DNA of 14,448 bases from an uncultured Clostridia bacterium (GCA_947624365.1 CANQJY010000021.1:1-14448); one strand, 5' to 3'. Shown: positions 1 through 7,629, counted from the stretch's first letter. Program-made: numbers and translations. The notes: generated by a model from the letters alone, not told the origin.

Positions 1-78
1 ATCATTAATAAATTATTTTAACAATAGATATTAATTTTTTATTATAAATTTCAAATCTGTACATAATATATAAGAATT

Positions 79-110
79 AAAAAAATTAGCAAAAATAGTT
101 GCTATTTTTT
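79..110. terminator. Terminator-like hairpin upstream of the HD gene
   Basis: A 6-bp stem (TAGCAA at 87-92 with TTGCTA at 99-104, 6-nt loop) is extended by an A-run at 79-85 and a T-run at 105-110, with one bulged T at 86. The T-run after the stem fits an intrinsic terminator for a gene lying to the left of the window on the + strand, and the A-run makes it potentially bidirectional. The G/C content of the stem is low (two G-C pairs), so its strength is uncertain. Bases 1-78 contain nothing else I can identify. Confidence 0.45.
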
Positions 111-127
111 AAATTTTAATATAAAAT
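99..127 (+). promoter_or_regulatory. Possible sigma-A promoter for the HD-secDF-mutL operon
   Basis: TTGCTA (99-104, 4 of 6 to TTGACA) and TAAAAT (122-127, 5 of 6 to TATAAT) are separated by 17 bp. The -35 element coincides with the distal arm of the upstream hairpin. Start of transcription would fall near 134, just ahead of the AGGAGG at 141-146. In DNA this AT-rich such matches are common, so this is a candidate only. Confidence 0.35.
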
Positions 128-151
128 CTAGAGAGATTAAAGGAGGAGCAT

Positions 152-811
152 ATGATTACATTAAAAGATGTATGCCAAAATGAAGAAGTAAATGCCCTTA
201 TAAAAGGAGCGCAAAAACAATTAGATGCTTTAGGATACACAGAACATGGGCATAGGCACATTTCGATAGTATCTAAAAGAGCAGGAGACATTTTGGAAAA
301 ATTAGGATATCCAGAGCGTACTGTAGAACTAGCAAGAATAGCAGGATATTTACATGATATTGGGAACTGTGTAAATAGAGTAGATCATGCACATAGCGGA
401 GCAATTTTAGCATATGACATTTTGAAAAATATGGGAATGCCAGTTGAAGAACGTACAGAAATTATGATGGCAATAGGAAATCATGATGAAGAAACAGGAA
501 CAGCAATTAGTGATATATCAGCAGCAATTATTTTAGCTGACAAATCAGATGCACATAGAGATAGAGTATGCAATTCAAACTTAGTAACATTTGATATTCA
601 TGATCGTGTAAACTATGCAGTAACAGACTCTAATTTAAATTTAGATGTAGAAAAACGCTTAATTACATTAAACTTAAAGATTGACACAGAAATTTGTCCT
701 GTGTTAGACTATTTTGAAATTTTTATGGATAGAACAATGATGAGCAAATATGCTGCCAAATATTTAAAAATATGGTTTTCATTAGTAATAAATGATACAA
801 AATTATTATAG
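152..811 (+). CDS. HD-domain phosphohydrolase, Clostridia secDF-linked family
   Basis: A 219-residue cytoplasmic protein with no signal peptide or membrane segment. The metal-binding pattern of the HD superfamily is visible: H36, then H68-D69 in YLHDIGN, H79/H81, H111 in IGNHDE, and D130 in LADKSD. That set of ligands suggests a one- or two-metal phosphohydrolase acting on a nucleotide or other phosphoester. The substrate cannot be read from sequence. The start ATG follows AGGAGG (141-146) by 5 nt. It is the first gene of the operon and ends 16 nt before secD, a neighbourhood I recall for this family in Clostridia. The C-terminal third (about 150-219) lies outside the HD core and is well ordered in appearance, not low-complexity. 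HD superfamily membership is secure; role in export or signalling is unknown. Confidence 0.85.
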   Translation: MITLKDVCQNEEVNALIKGAQKQLDALGYTEHGHRHISIVSKRAGDILEKLGYPERTVELARIAGYLHDIGNCVNRVDHAHSGAILAYDILKNMGMPVEERTEIMMAIGNHDEETGTAISDISAAIILADKSDAHRDRVCNSNLVTFDIHDRVNYAVTDSNLNLDVEKRLITLNLKIDTEICPVLDYFEIFMDRTMMSKYAAKYLKIWFSLVINDTKLL

Positions 812-827
812 AAAGGATGAAAAAATA

Positions 828-2234
828 ATGAAAAAAGCTATTAAAATCGTAACAATTTTAATTACAATGATACTAATCAGTATGATAGGCTTCTTTGGAA
901 TATATGTCCAAAAACAAAATCGTATGGAAAATATTGTTAAAGGATATGACCTTGCAATGGACTTAAATGGAGCCAGAGTATTTACTATTAAACCAAAAGA
1001 AGATACAAAAACTGTAATTAAAGACACAGAAGGAAATGTAATTGAAGAAGAACTAACAGATGAAGAAATTCAAGAAAAAGGTTATACAAAAGAAGAAGTA
1101 AATCAAAATCAAGATAAATTAACAATAGAAAACTATAAGCAAGTAGAAGAAATTACAATAAAAAGACTAAAAGAAATGAAAGTTGAAAACTATGAAATAA
1201 AACTAAATGAACAAACAGGGGAAATTACAATTGAAATAGAAGAAAATGAAGATACAGACACAATTATTAGTAATATTGCTTCAGTAGGAAAATTTGAGAT
1301 TAGTGATAGTGAAACAGAAGAAGTATTAATTAATAATGATAATCTTAAAGAAGCAAATGTTTTATATGGCTCTGATACAGCAGGGACAAGCGTATATTTA
1401 GAAATTGTATTTAATGATGAAGGAAAAGCAAAATTAGAAGAGATTTCAAATACATATAAAACAGCAGAAGAGGAAAACACAGTAGAAGAGAATGCTACAA
1501 CAGAAGAAAATACAACAACAGAAGAAAATACTGCAACAGATGAAAGTACAACAGAAGAAACAAAGCAAAAACAAATCACAATGAAAATTGATGATGAAAC
1601 AATAATGACAACATCATTTGACACTCCAATTCGAACAGGAAAATTACAACTAAATGTAGGAAAAGCATCAACTGATGCAGATACTGTAAATGATTATGCG
1701 AAAAAAGCATCAACAATTGCAACAACTTTAGAAAATGGAAAATTACCATTAGAATATGAAGTTGGAGGGAATGAATATATTTTCTCAGAAATAACAAATC
1801 AAGAAATCCAATATATTGTACTTGGAATAGCTATAGCAGTAGCTTTAGCACTAATTTTCTTAATGATAAAATATAAAATGAAAGGTATTTTAGCAAGTTT
1901 TTCTTTCATAGGATTTGTTGCATTATATTTATTACTAATTCGCTATGCAAATGTTGTAATATCATTAGAAGGAATTTTTGGAATTGCACTTATATTAATA
2001 ATTAATTACATATTCTTATACACAATGATTTTACGTAATAAAGATAAAAAAGAACACATTAAATTTTTCTTAAAGATTATCCCACTATGTATTAGTAGTA
2101 TAGCATTTTGCTTTATTGAATGGATACCAGTAACAAGTTTAGGAATGATTTTGTTTTGGGGAATTATCTTAATGGCAGTTTATAACTATGCTATTACAAA
2201 TCCTTTAGTAAACATGATAGAGAGCAAGGAATAG
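828..2234 (+). CDS. secD: Protein translocase subunit SecD, divergent
   Basis: A 468-residue membrane protein that, with SecF, would assist Sec-dependent export by pulling substrate from the outer face of the membrane. It has one N-terminal helix (about 3-26), a large external P1-type domain (about 27-325) and five C-terminal helices (about 329-350, 354-375, 381-403, 413-433, 437-460), the SecD topology. Family traces include DLAMDLNGAR (a degenerate D..GG motif), KRLKEMKV, GKFEISD and NDEGKAKLEEI. The usual helix-4 motif (V/M-D-A-N-V-L-I-x-E-R) is replaced by LILIINYIFLYTM, so the conserved Asp is absent. A Thr/Glu repeat interrupts the P1 domain at residues 215-245. The start at 828 has a GAAAGGATG ribosome site; an in-frame ATG at 792 lies inside the HD gene and has no comparable site. 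SecF follows after 12 nt. Confidence 0.85.
   Translation: MKKAIKIVTILITMILISMIGFFGIYVQKQNRMENIVKGYDLAMDLNGARVFTIKPKEDTKTVIKDTEGNVIEEELTDEEIQEKGYTKEEVNQNQDKLTIENYKQVEEITIKRLKEMKVENYEIKLNEQTGEITIEIEENEDTDTIISNIASVGKFEISDSETEEVLINNDNLKEANVLYGSDTAGTSVYLEIVFNDEGKAKLEEISNTYKTAEEENTVEENATTEENTTTEENTATDESTTEETKQKQITMKIDDETIMTTSFDTPIRTGKLQLNVGKASTDADTVNDYAKKASTIATTLENGKLPLEYEVGGNEYIFSEITNQEIQYIVLGIAIAVALALIFLMIKYKMKGILASFSFIGFVALYLLLIRYANVVISLEGIFGIALILIINYIFLYTMILRNKDKKEHIKFFLKIIPLCISSIAFCFIEWIPVTSLGMILFWGIILMAVYNYAITNPLVNMIESKE
1470..1562 (+). repeat. Imperfect 18-bp tandem repeat in secD (Glu/Asn/Thr hexapeptides)
   Basis: About 93 bp encode successive EENTV, EENATT, EENTTT, EENTAT and DESTT units (SecD residues 215-245), an 18-bp period at DNA level with point differences. 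The tract is acidic and threonine-rich, inserted within the external head domain, and likely a disordered loop. Such tracts can vary in copy number by slippage. Confidence 0.75.
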
Positions 2235-2238
2235 GAGG
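2233..2238 (+). promoter_or_regulatory. Ribosome binding site that decides the secF start
   Basis: AGGAGG overlaps the secD TAG stop (2232-2234). It leaves only 2 nt to the ATG at 2241 but 8 nt to the in-frame ATG at 2247, so 2247 is the better start. Confidence 0.6.
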
Positions 2239-2246
2239 ATATGAAT

Positions 2247-2915
2247 ATGGAAAAAAATGAGAAATTTGAAAAAACAAAAAAGAAATCAACAATAGCCCTT
2301 TTAATTAGCATAGTAGTAATAATAATAGGAATTATTATTATGGCAACAAAAGGATTCAACTTTGAATTACATTATCAAGGTGGAAAAAGAATAGAAGTAG
2401 AATTAGGACAAACTTTTGAAGTTAAAGATATAGAAGACATTAGCAAAGAAGTTTTAGGACAAAATGTATCAGTTCAAACAGTAGAAATATATAAAGATGT
2501 TGTTAGTATTTTTGCACAAAATATAACAGAAGAACAAAGAAACACAATTGTTACAAAAATAAATGAAAAATATGGATTAGAATTAGCTAGTGAAGATAGC
2601 AAAATTATTGAAGTCCCACATACACACTTGAAAGACATAGTTAAGCCATATATATTTCCATTAATATTAACAACAATAATTATATTAATTTATATAGGTA
2701 TCAGATTTATTAAAAAAACAAGTCCAGAAATATTAATAGAAACAGTTGGCGTTATTGCAGTAGCACAAGCTTTGTTATTTAGCATTATTGCAATTGCAAG
2801 AATACCAATTGGCAGATGGACATTACCATTGGCATTAGTAGTATATATTTTATCAACTATATTTTGTACAGAAAGGCTAGAAACACTTATTTCTTTAAAT
2901 AAAACGGAGGAATAA
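2247..2915 (+). CDS. secF: Protein translocase subunit SecF, short divergent form
   Basis: A 222-residue partner of SecD. The layout is a lysine-rich cytoplasmic N-terminus, helix 1 (about 15-34), an external domain (about 37-130) beginning FELHYQGGKRIEVEL, which retains the GG-x-x-IEV signature of SecF, then helices at about 134-155, 162-185 and 192-208. The protein ends 14 residues after the TERLETL segment. That segment resembles the F-D-R-I-x-E end of SecF helix 4, but the preceding N-D-T Asp appears replaced (S203 in my hand alignment). Typical SecF is about 290-310 residues with six helices, so helices 5 and 6 are missing here. The stop is followed directly by the mutL ribosome site and start, so no frameshifted remainder is visible downstream. 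Start 2247 was chosen from ribosome-site spacing; 2241 is possible. Confidence 0.8.
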   Translation: MEKNEKFEKTKKKSTIALLISIVVIIIGIIIMATKGFNFELHYQGGKRIEVELGQTFEVKDIEDISKEVLGQNVSVQTVEIYKDVVSIFAQNITEEQRNTIVTKINEKYGLELASEDSKIIEVPHTHLKDIVKPYIFPLILTTIIILIYIGIRFIKKTSPEILIETVGVIAVAQALLFSIIAIARIPIGRWTLPLALVVYILSTIFCTERLETLISLNKTEE

Positions 2916-2917
2916 TT

Positions 2918-4912
2918 ATGGGAAATATTGTTTTATTAGATGAACTAACAATAAATCAAATTGCAGCAGGTGAAGTAATTGAAAGACCGGCATCTGTGAT
3001 AAAAGAAATGTTAGAAAACTCAATTGATGCAGGAGCAACTAATATTACAGTAGAGATAAAAAATGGGGGAATTTCTTTCATAAAAATAACAGATAATGGA
3101 AAAGGAATTGCACAAGATGATTTAGAAATTGCTTTTGAAAGGCATGCTACAAGCAAAATCCGTTCAGCTGAAGATTTAAACACAGTTACATCAATGGGGT
3201 TCCGTGGCGAAGCATTGGCAAGTATTGCAGCAATTAGTAATGTAGAAATGATTTCAAAAACACAAGATCAAGAAACAGGGTATAGAATTGTAGTAGAAGC
3301 AGGAAATGTATTAGAAAAAGAAGTCTGTGCGTCATCTGTTGGAACAACAATTACAGTAAAAAATTTATTTTTTAATACACCAGTACGTTATAAATTTTTA
3401 AAGAGAGATTATACAGAATCTGGATATATAGAAGATGTAATAACAAGAATAGCTTTAGTTAACCCAAATGTAGCAATAAAATTAATTAATACAGGCAGAA
3501 CAGTAATACAAACGAATGGAAGTGGAAACTTAAAAGAAGTTATATATAGTATTTATGGAAAAACTGTAGCTGAAGCTTGTATGCCAGTATCTTATACATA
3601 TGAAGACATACAAATTGAAGGAATGGTTGGAAAACCAGAAATTGCAAGATCTAATAGAACAAATCAAATATTTTTTGTAAATAAAAGATATATTAAAGAT
3701 AAAACATTATCATCTGCTACCGAACAAGCATATAAGGGGATGATACCATTAGGAAAGTTTGGGTTTGTTATTTTAAATATCACTATGGATCCATCAAAAG
3801 TAGATGTTAATGTACATCCAGCAAAATTAGAAGTAAGATTTCAAGATGAAGGTAAGATTTTCCAATCTATTTTTCATGCAATAAAAGATACAATATTAAA
3901 AAATGGTAATACTCAAGGATTATTTGGATTACGAAAGACAGAAGAACAAGAAATAGAAGCATATACAGAACAAGAAAGCCAAATAAAAACAAATTTGCAA
4001 GAAGAATCTAAAGAACAAAAAGAGCCAGAAACAGTAGAAGTATCTGCAGAGCCAGAACCACAAAATGAAGAAAAAACCTCAGTAATAGATAGACTAATAG
4101 AACTAAAAGATGTAGAAAACAGATTATATGATAGTGCAGAGCAAGAAAAACAAAAACAAGAAGAACCAAAACAAGAGGAACCAGAACAAAAAGAGGATTT
4201 TCATGAAATGTACGAAAAATTATTTGGAAAAGTAACAAAGCCTAAAAAAGATCAAGAACAAGAAAAGGACAACCAAGCAATAGATATCATTAAAGAAAAC
4301 ACATCTATTTTTGACGAAATAGAAGAATATAAAAAACAACCATATAAAATAGTAGGAATTGTGTTTAATACATATATTATTATCGAAATAAACAAAGAAA
4401 TGTATATAATAGATCAACATGCTGCACATGAAAGAATTTTATATGAAAAAGTAAAAAATAATTACTATGCAGATAAAGAAAAAGATTCACAAATGTTACT
4501 ATTACCAGATGTAATTACATTATCACATAAAGAGATGGATATTGCTAAAGAAAACTGGGAAATGTTCAGGCAAGCAGGATTTGACTTAGAAGAATTTGGA
4601 GAAAATACTATTAAATTAACAGGTGTGCCAACAATTTGCATTGATTTAGACACAAAAGAGTTGTTTCTTGAAACATTAGATGAAATTAATACAGTTGCAA
4701 GAACAGCAAAACAGGAAAAAGAAGAAAAATTCATAGCTACTGTTGCTTGCAAAGCAGCTATAAAAGCAAATATGGCATTAACTACAGAAGAAATCCAAAG
4801 TTTAATAGATAGGTTATTAGAACTACCAAATCCATTTAGTTGCCCACATGGAAGACCAACAGCAATACAAATGAGCCAATATGATATAGAAAGAAAATTC
4901 GCAAGAAAATAA
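2918..4912 (+). CDS. mutL: DNA mismatch repair protein MutL, endonuclease type
   Basis: A 664-residue matchmaker that couples mismatch recognition by MutS to strand nicking and excision. The N-terminal GHKL ATPase domain (about 1-330) shows all hallmarks: INQIAAGEVIERP, LENSIDAGA (catalytic Glu and Asn), DNGKGI, ERHATSKI and GFRGEAL. An unstructured linker rich in Glu, Gln and Lys (about 340-465) precedes the C-terminal dimerisation and nuclease domain. That domain carries the metal-binding motif DQHAAHERILYE (499-510), ACKAA (610-614) and CPHGRP (642-647). The endonuclease is therefore probably active, as in bacteria lacking MutH and Dam. AGGAGG at 2905-2910 with 7-nt spacing fixes the start. 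mutS is not in the window, although it often lies just upstream in Firmicutes; here secF takes that position. Confidence 0.97.
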   Translation: MGNIVLLDELTINQIAAGEVIERPASVIKEMLENSIDAGATNITVEIKNGGISFIKITDNGKGIAQDDLEIAFERHATSKIRSAEDLNTVTSMGFRGEALASIAAISNVEMISKTQDQETGYRIVVEAGNVLEKEVCASSVGTTITVKNLFFNTPVRYKFLKRDYTESGYIEDVITRIALVNPNVAIKLINTGRTVIQTNGSGNLKEVIYSIYGKTVAEACMPVSYTYEDIQIEGMVGKPEIARSNRTNQIFFVNKRYIKDKTLSSATEQAYKGMIPLGKFGFVILNITMDPSKVDVNVHPAKLEVRFQDEGKIFQSIFHAIKDTILKNGNTQGLFGLRKTEEQEIEAYTEQESQIKTNLQEESKEQKEPETVEVSAEPEPQNEEKTSVIDRLIELKDVENRLYDSAEQEKQKQEEPKQEEPEQKEDFHEMYEKLFGKVTKPKKDQEQEKDNQAIDIIKENTSIFDEIEEYKKQPYKIVGIVFNTYIIIEINKEMYIIDQHAAHERILYEKVKNNYYADKEKDSQMLLLPDVITLSHKEMDIAKENWEMFRQAGFDLEEFGENTIKLTGVPTICIDLDTKELFLETLDEINTVARTAKQEKEEKFIATVACKAAIKANMALTTEEIQSLIDRLLELPNPFSCPHGRPTAIQMSQYDIERKFARK

Positions 4913-4929
4913 AAGAAAGGGAATAGAAC

Positions 4930-5358
4930 ATGCCAATAGTCATAATTACAATTATAATCACATTTTTCATTCTAATTTTATGGACATATCGCAGTTTAGG
5001 AAATATGGAAATCAGTAAAAAAGTTTCATGGATTATTATTCAACTGCTAGTGGTATTTTTAGCAACATATATTACATACGGAATATCAAAACATACAATA
5101 GAATATCCTAATGATGAAATTATGGCATATGTTAGAAACATATTAGTGCTTTTATTTACTGGAATTAATGGCCTTTTTGTTATGCCATTTTTAAGTAGGG
5201 GAATAGAAGCTCTTTATCAAGAAAACATAGTTAAACAACAATTGGTAATGAGAGCAGTACTATGTATTGCAGTATTGATTATTTTATTGATATTAGAATG
5301 TGGATACATGACAACAACACAAAATGGAATTTTAAAAGTTATGATGGGAGATAAATGA
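4930..5358 (+). CDS. Small four-helix membrane protein of unknown function
   Basis: A 142-residue protein I do not recognise. It has four hydrophobic segments (about 2-20, 33-51, 68-89 and 105-125) joined by short loops, with no catalytic motif and no lipobox. A short hydrophilic loop EYPNDE lies between segments 2 and 3. The ATG follows AAAGGG (about 4916-4921) by 8 nt. The gene sits 17 nt after mutL and overlaps miaA by the ATGA/TGATG arrangement, so it is translationally embedded between two RNA/DNA maintenance genes. Absence of similarity to MutL or MiaA partners means the operon position is the only hint about its role. Confidence 0.75.
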   Translation: MPIVIITIIITFFILILWTYRSLGNMEISKKVSWIIIQLLVVFLATYITYGISKHTIEYPNDEIMAYVRNILVLLFTGINGLFVMPFLSRGIEALYQENIVKQQLVMRAVLCIAVLIILLILECGYMTTTQNGILKVMMGDK

Positions 5359-6284
5359 TGAAAAAACCAGTTGTTATTGTGATTTGTGGGCCAACAGCTT
5401 CAGGAAAAACAGGAATTTCTATTGAATTAGCAAAACAAATAAATGGCGAAATTGTTTCTTGTGATTCTATGCAGATATATAAAGACATGAATATTGGAAC
5501 AGCTAAGCCTACAGAAGAAGAAATGCAAGGAATTCCTCATCATATGTTAGATTTTGTATTACCAACACAGAGATATAGTGTAGCAGATTTTAAAAAAGAT
5601 GCAAAAAAAGCTATTAGAGAAATTGTTCAAAGAGGTAAAGTTCCAATTGTTGTGGGAGGAACTGGATTATATGTAGACAGCTTAATATATGAAATTGAAT
5701 ATCCACAAATTAAATTTGACGAAAATTATAGAGAAGAATTAGAAAAACAAGTGAAAGAACAAGGATTAGACAACTTATATGAGCAAGCAAAAAAAATTGA
5801 TCCAGAAGCAATAGAAAAAATAAGTAAAACAGACAAAAAGAGAATTTTAAGAATTTTAGAAATTTATCATTCAACAGGAAAAACTAAAACAGAACAAGAA
5901 ATTTTATCTAGACAAAAAGAGCCAGAATTTGACTATCATGTTTATGCATTATCTTGGGATAGAGAGGTGTTATACCAAAGAATTAACAAAAGAGTAGATA
6001 TCATGATAGAACAGGGTTTAATTGAAGAAGTAAAAAATATCATACAAAAATATGATACTTTTCCAACAGCTATGCAAGGATTAGGGTATAAAGAAGTAGT
6101 AGAATATTTAGAACAAAAAACAACGAAAGAAGAAATGATTGAAAAAATCAAACAGGAAACCAGAAGATATGCAAAAAGACAAATAACATGGTTTAGAAAA
6201 AACAAACAAACCATATGGTTAGATGCTACACAAGATAGACGAAATAATATTAATATTATTTTGGAAGGAATGAAGGGAGAATGA
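5358..6284 (+). CDS. miaA: tRNA dimethylallyltransferase MiaA
   Basis: Transfers a dimethylallyl group from DMAPP to N6 of A37 in tRNAs reading U-starting codons; cytoplasmic. The 308-residue length is standard. Visible motifs are the P-loop GPTASGKT (11-18), SCDSMQIYKDMNIGTAKP (34-51, with the catalytic Asp of the DSMQIY block), PHHMLDF (60-66), VVGGTGLY (98-105), MQGLGYKEV, and the C-terminal RRYAKRQITWFRKN signature. Two adjacent ATGs (5355 and 5358) are possible. GGGAG at 5346-5350 is 7 nt from 5358 and only 4 nt from 5355, so 5358 is preferred. Either choice overlaps or abuts the previous stop, indicating translational coupling. The hfq gene that commonly follows miaA is absent; a HlyD-like gene overlaps the stop instead. 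Confidence 0.97.
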   Translation: MKKPVVIVICGPTASGKTGISIELAKQINGEIVSCDSMQIYKDMNIGTAKPTEEEMQGIPHHMLDFVLPTQRYSVADFKKDAKKAIREIVQRGKVPIVVGGTGLYVDSLIYEIEYPQIKFDENYREELEKQVKEQGLDNLYEQAKKIDPEAIEKISKTDKKRILRILEIYHSTGKTKTEQEILSRQKEPEFDYHVYALSWDREVLYQRINKRVDIMIEQGLIEEVKNIIQKYDTFPTAMQGLGYKEVVEYLEQKTTKEEMIEKIKQETRRYAKRQITWFRKNKQTIWLDATQDRRNNINIILEGMKGE

Positions 6285-7546
6285 AAAATTCAAAAGTAAA
6301 AAAGCAAAAAACAACAAATAAAAAACAGATGCATAAATCTGTATTTTTTGCTATATTACTTATTATCTCTCTATATTTTTTATATATTATTTATTTATTA
6401 GTAAGAGAACCAACAGATATCTTTACAATAGAAGAGGGAAAATTATATTTAGAAGAAACCTGTGTTGGATATGTAATTCGTGATGAAGTAGTTGTGCAAG
6501 GAGATAATTATAAAAATGGCATGGAACAAATAAAAAATGAAGGAGAAAAAGTAGCCAAAAACGAGACAATTTTTAGATATTATAGTAGAAACGAAGAAAA
6601 TTTAAAAAGCCAAATTACAGAATTAGATGCTAAAATACAAGAAACAGTTAAAAGCCAAACAGATTTATACTATTCTGACGTAAAACTTATTGAAGATCAA
6701 ATTGATGGAGAAATTGAAAAATTACATCAGACAACAGATGTTACAAAATTAGCAGAATATGAAAAACAAGTAAAACAATTAATTGATAAAAAAGCTAAAA
6801 TTGTAGGAGAAAAAAGTCCATCAGGTTCATACTTAGAACAATTAAATAATCAAAGAGCACAACTAGAAAAAGAATTAAATGCAGGAACTGAAAGTGTAAA
6901 AGCACCCAAAAGTGGAATACTATCATACAAAGTAGACGGATTAGAAGAAACATTAAATGTAGAAAATTTTTCTACATTAAGTAAAGAATATTTAGAAAAT
7001 TTAAATTTAAAAACAGGAAAATTAATTGCAACAAGTGATGAATGTGGAAAAATAATAGACAATTTTGAAGCATATATTGCAACTATTTCAGATTCTAAAG
7101 AAAGTAAAGAAGCAAAAATAGGGGATAAAGTCCAAATACGTTTATCAAATAATGATGAAATAGATGCAGAAATTACTTATATATCACAAGAAAATGAAGA
7201 AGAGACATTACTTGTTTTAAAAATAGATAAAGAAATACAAGAATTATTGAATTATCGAAAAATATCATTTGATTTAATTTGGTGGAGCCATAAAGGTCTA
7301 AAAGTTCCAAATCAATCAATTATTGAACAAGATGGATTGCAATATGTTATTAGAAATAGAGCAGGATATTTGAGTAAAATTCTTATAAAAGTAAAAAAAC
7401 AAAATAACAAATATTCAATAATTAGTAATTATACATCAGAAGAATTAAAAGAATTAGGATATACAAGTACAGAAATTACAAATATGAGAAATATTAGTAT
7501 TTATGATGAAATCATGCTAAATCCAGACTTATCAAAAGTAAAATAA
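6281..7546 (+). CDS. HlyD-like membrane-anchored adaptor (orphan)
   Basis: A 421-residue protein with a basic cytoplasmic N-terminus, one membrane anchor (about 20-41) and a large extracytoplasmic part. An N-terminal half-lipoyl/barrel-like segment (about 55-105, including GYVIRDEVV) is followed by a coiled-coil hairpin (about 105-202), then a returning segment starting VKAPKSGILSYKVDGLEE (about 206-223), and beta-rich C-terminal domains. That order is the fold plan of HlyD/membrane-fusion proteins. No ABC transporter or outer-membrane partner is adjacent, so an efflux role is not supported. In Clostridia this type of gene commonly precedes sepF, which suggests an envelope or division role. 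The start overlaps the miaA stop by 4 nt (ATGA); AAGGGAG lies only 1 nt upstream, so initiation may depend on coupling. The fold assignment is moderately sure and the function is unknown. Confidence 0.75.
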   Translation: MKNSKVKKQKTTNKKQMHKSVFFAILLIISLYFLYIIYLLVREPTDIFTIEEGKLYLEETCVGYVIRDEVVVQGDNYKNGMEQIKNEGEKVAKNETIFRYYSRNEENLKSQITELDAKIQETVKSQTDLYYSDVKLIEDQIDGEIEKLHQTTDVTKLAEYEKQVKQLIDKKAKIVGEKSPSGSYLEQLNNQRAQLEKELNAGTESVKAPKSGILSYKVDGLEETLNVENFSTLSKEYLENLNLKTGKLIATSDECGKIIDNFEAYIATISDSKESKEAKIGDKVQIRLSNNDEIDAEITYISQENEEETLLVLKIDKEIQELLNYRKISFDLIWWSHKGLKVPNQSIIEQDGLQYVIRNRAGYLSKILIKVKKQNNKYSIISNYTSEELKELGYTSTEITNMRNISIYDEIMLNPDLSKVK

Positions 7547-7547
7547 A

Positions 7548-7587
7548 TGTTACAGAAGTGTTACAAAAATATTAAATAAATATGACA
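7548..7587 (+). promoter_or_regulatory. 11-bp phased operator array upstream of sepF (WalR/PhoP-like box)
   Basis: Four 7-bp half-sites start at 7548 (TGTTACA), 7559 (TGTTACA), 7570 (TATTAAA) and 7581 (TATGACA), exactly 11 bp apart. The first two form TGTTAC-AGAAG-TGTTAC, a perfect match to the WalR (YycF) consensus TGTWAH-N5-TGTWAH. OmpR-family regulators (WalR, PhoP, PhoB) bind direct repeats with this period. The array begins 1 nt after the preceding gene's stop and ends 13 bp before the -35 box. Identity of the regulator is inferred. Confidence 0.55.
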
Positions 7588-7600
7588 TTCAAAAAAAGTA

Positions 7601-7629
7601 TTGACAATCTTGTAAAAAAATTAGATACT
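7601..7629 (+). promoter_or_regulatory. Sigma-A type promoter of sepF-divIVA
   Basis: A perfect TTGACA -35 (7601-7606), 17-bp spacer and GATACT -10 (7624-7629, 4 of 6). Transcription would start near 7636, leaving a leader of about 36 nt with AGGAGGT at 7659-7665. Bases 7547-7671 contain only this promoter and the operator array. Confidence 0.7.

Noticed and set aside
792..827. Extension of secD to an ATG at 792 inside the HD gene
   Set aside because: It would add 12 hydrophilic residues before the export helix and has no ribosome site; the ATG at 828 has GAAAGGATG upstream and starts MKKAIKIV, a normal SecD beginning.
1190..1624. 144-residue minus-strand open frame opposite secD
   Set aside because: Serine/valine repeat is the reverse complement of the Thr/Glu repeat; no independent evidence of coding.
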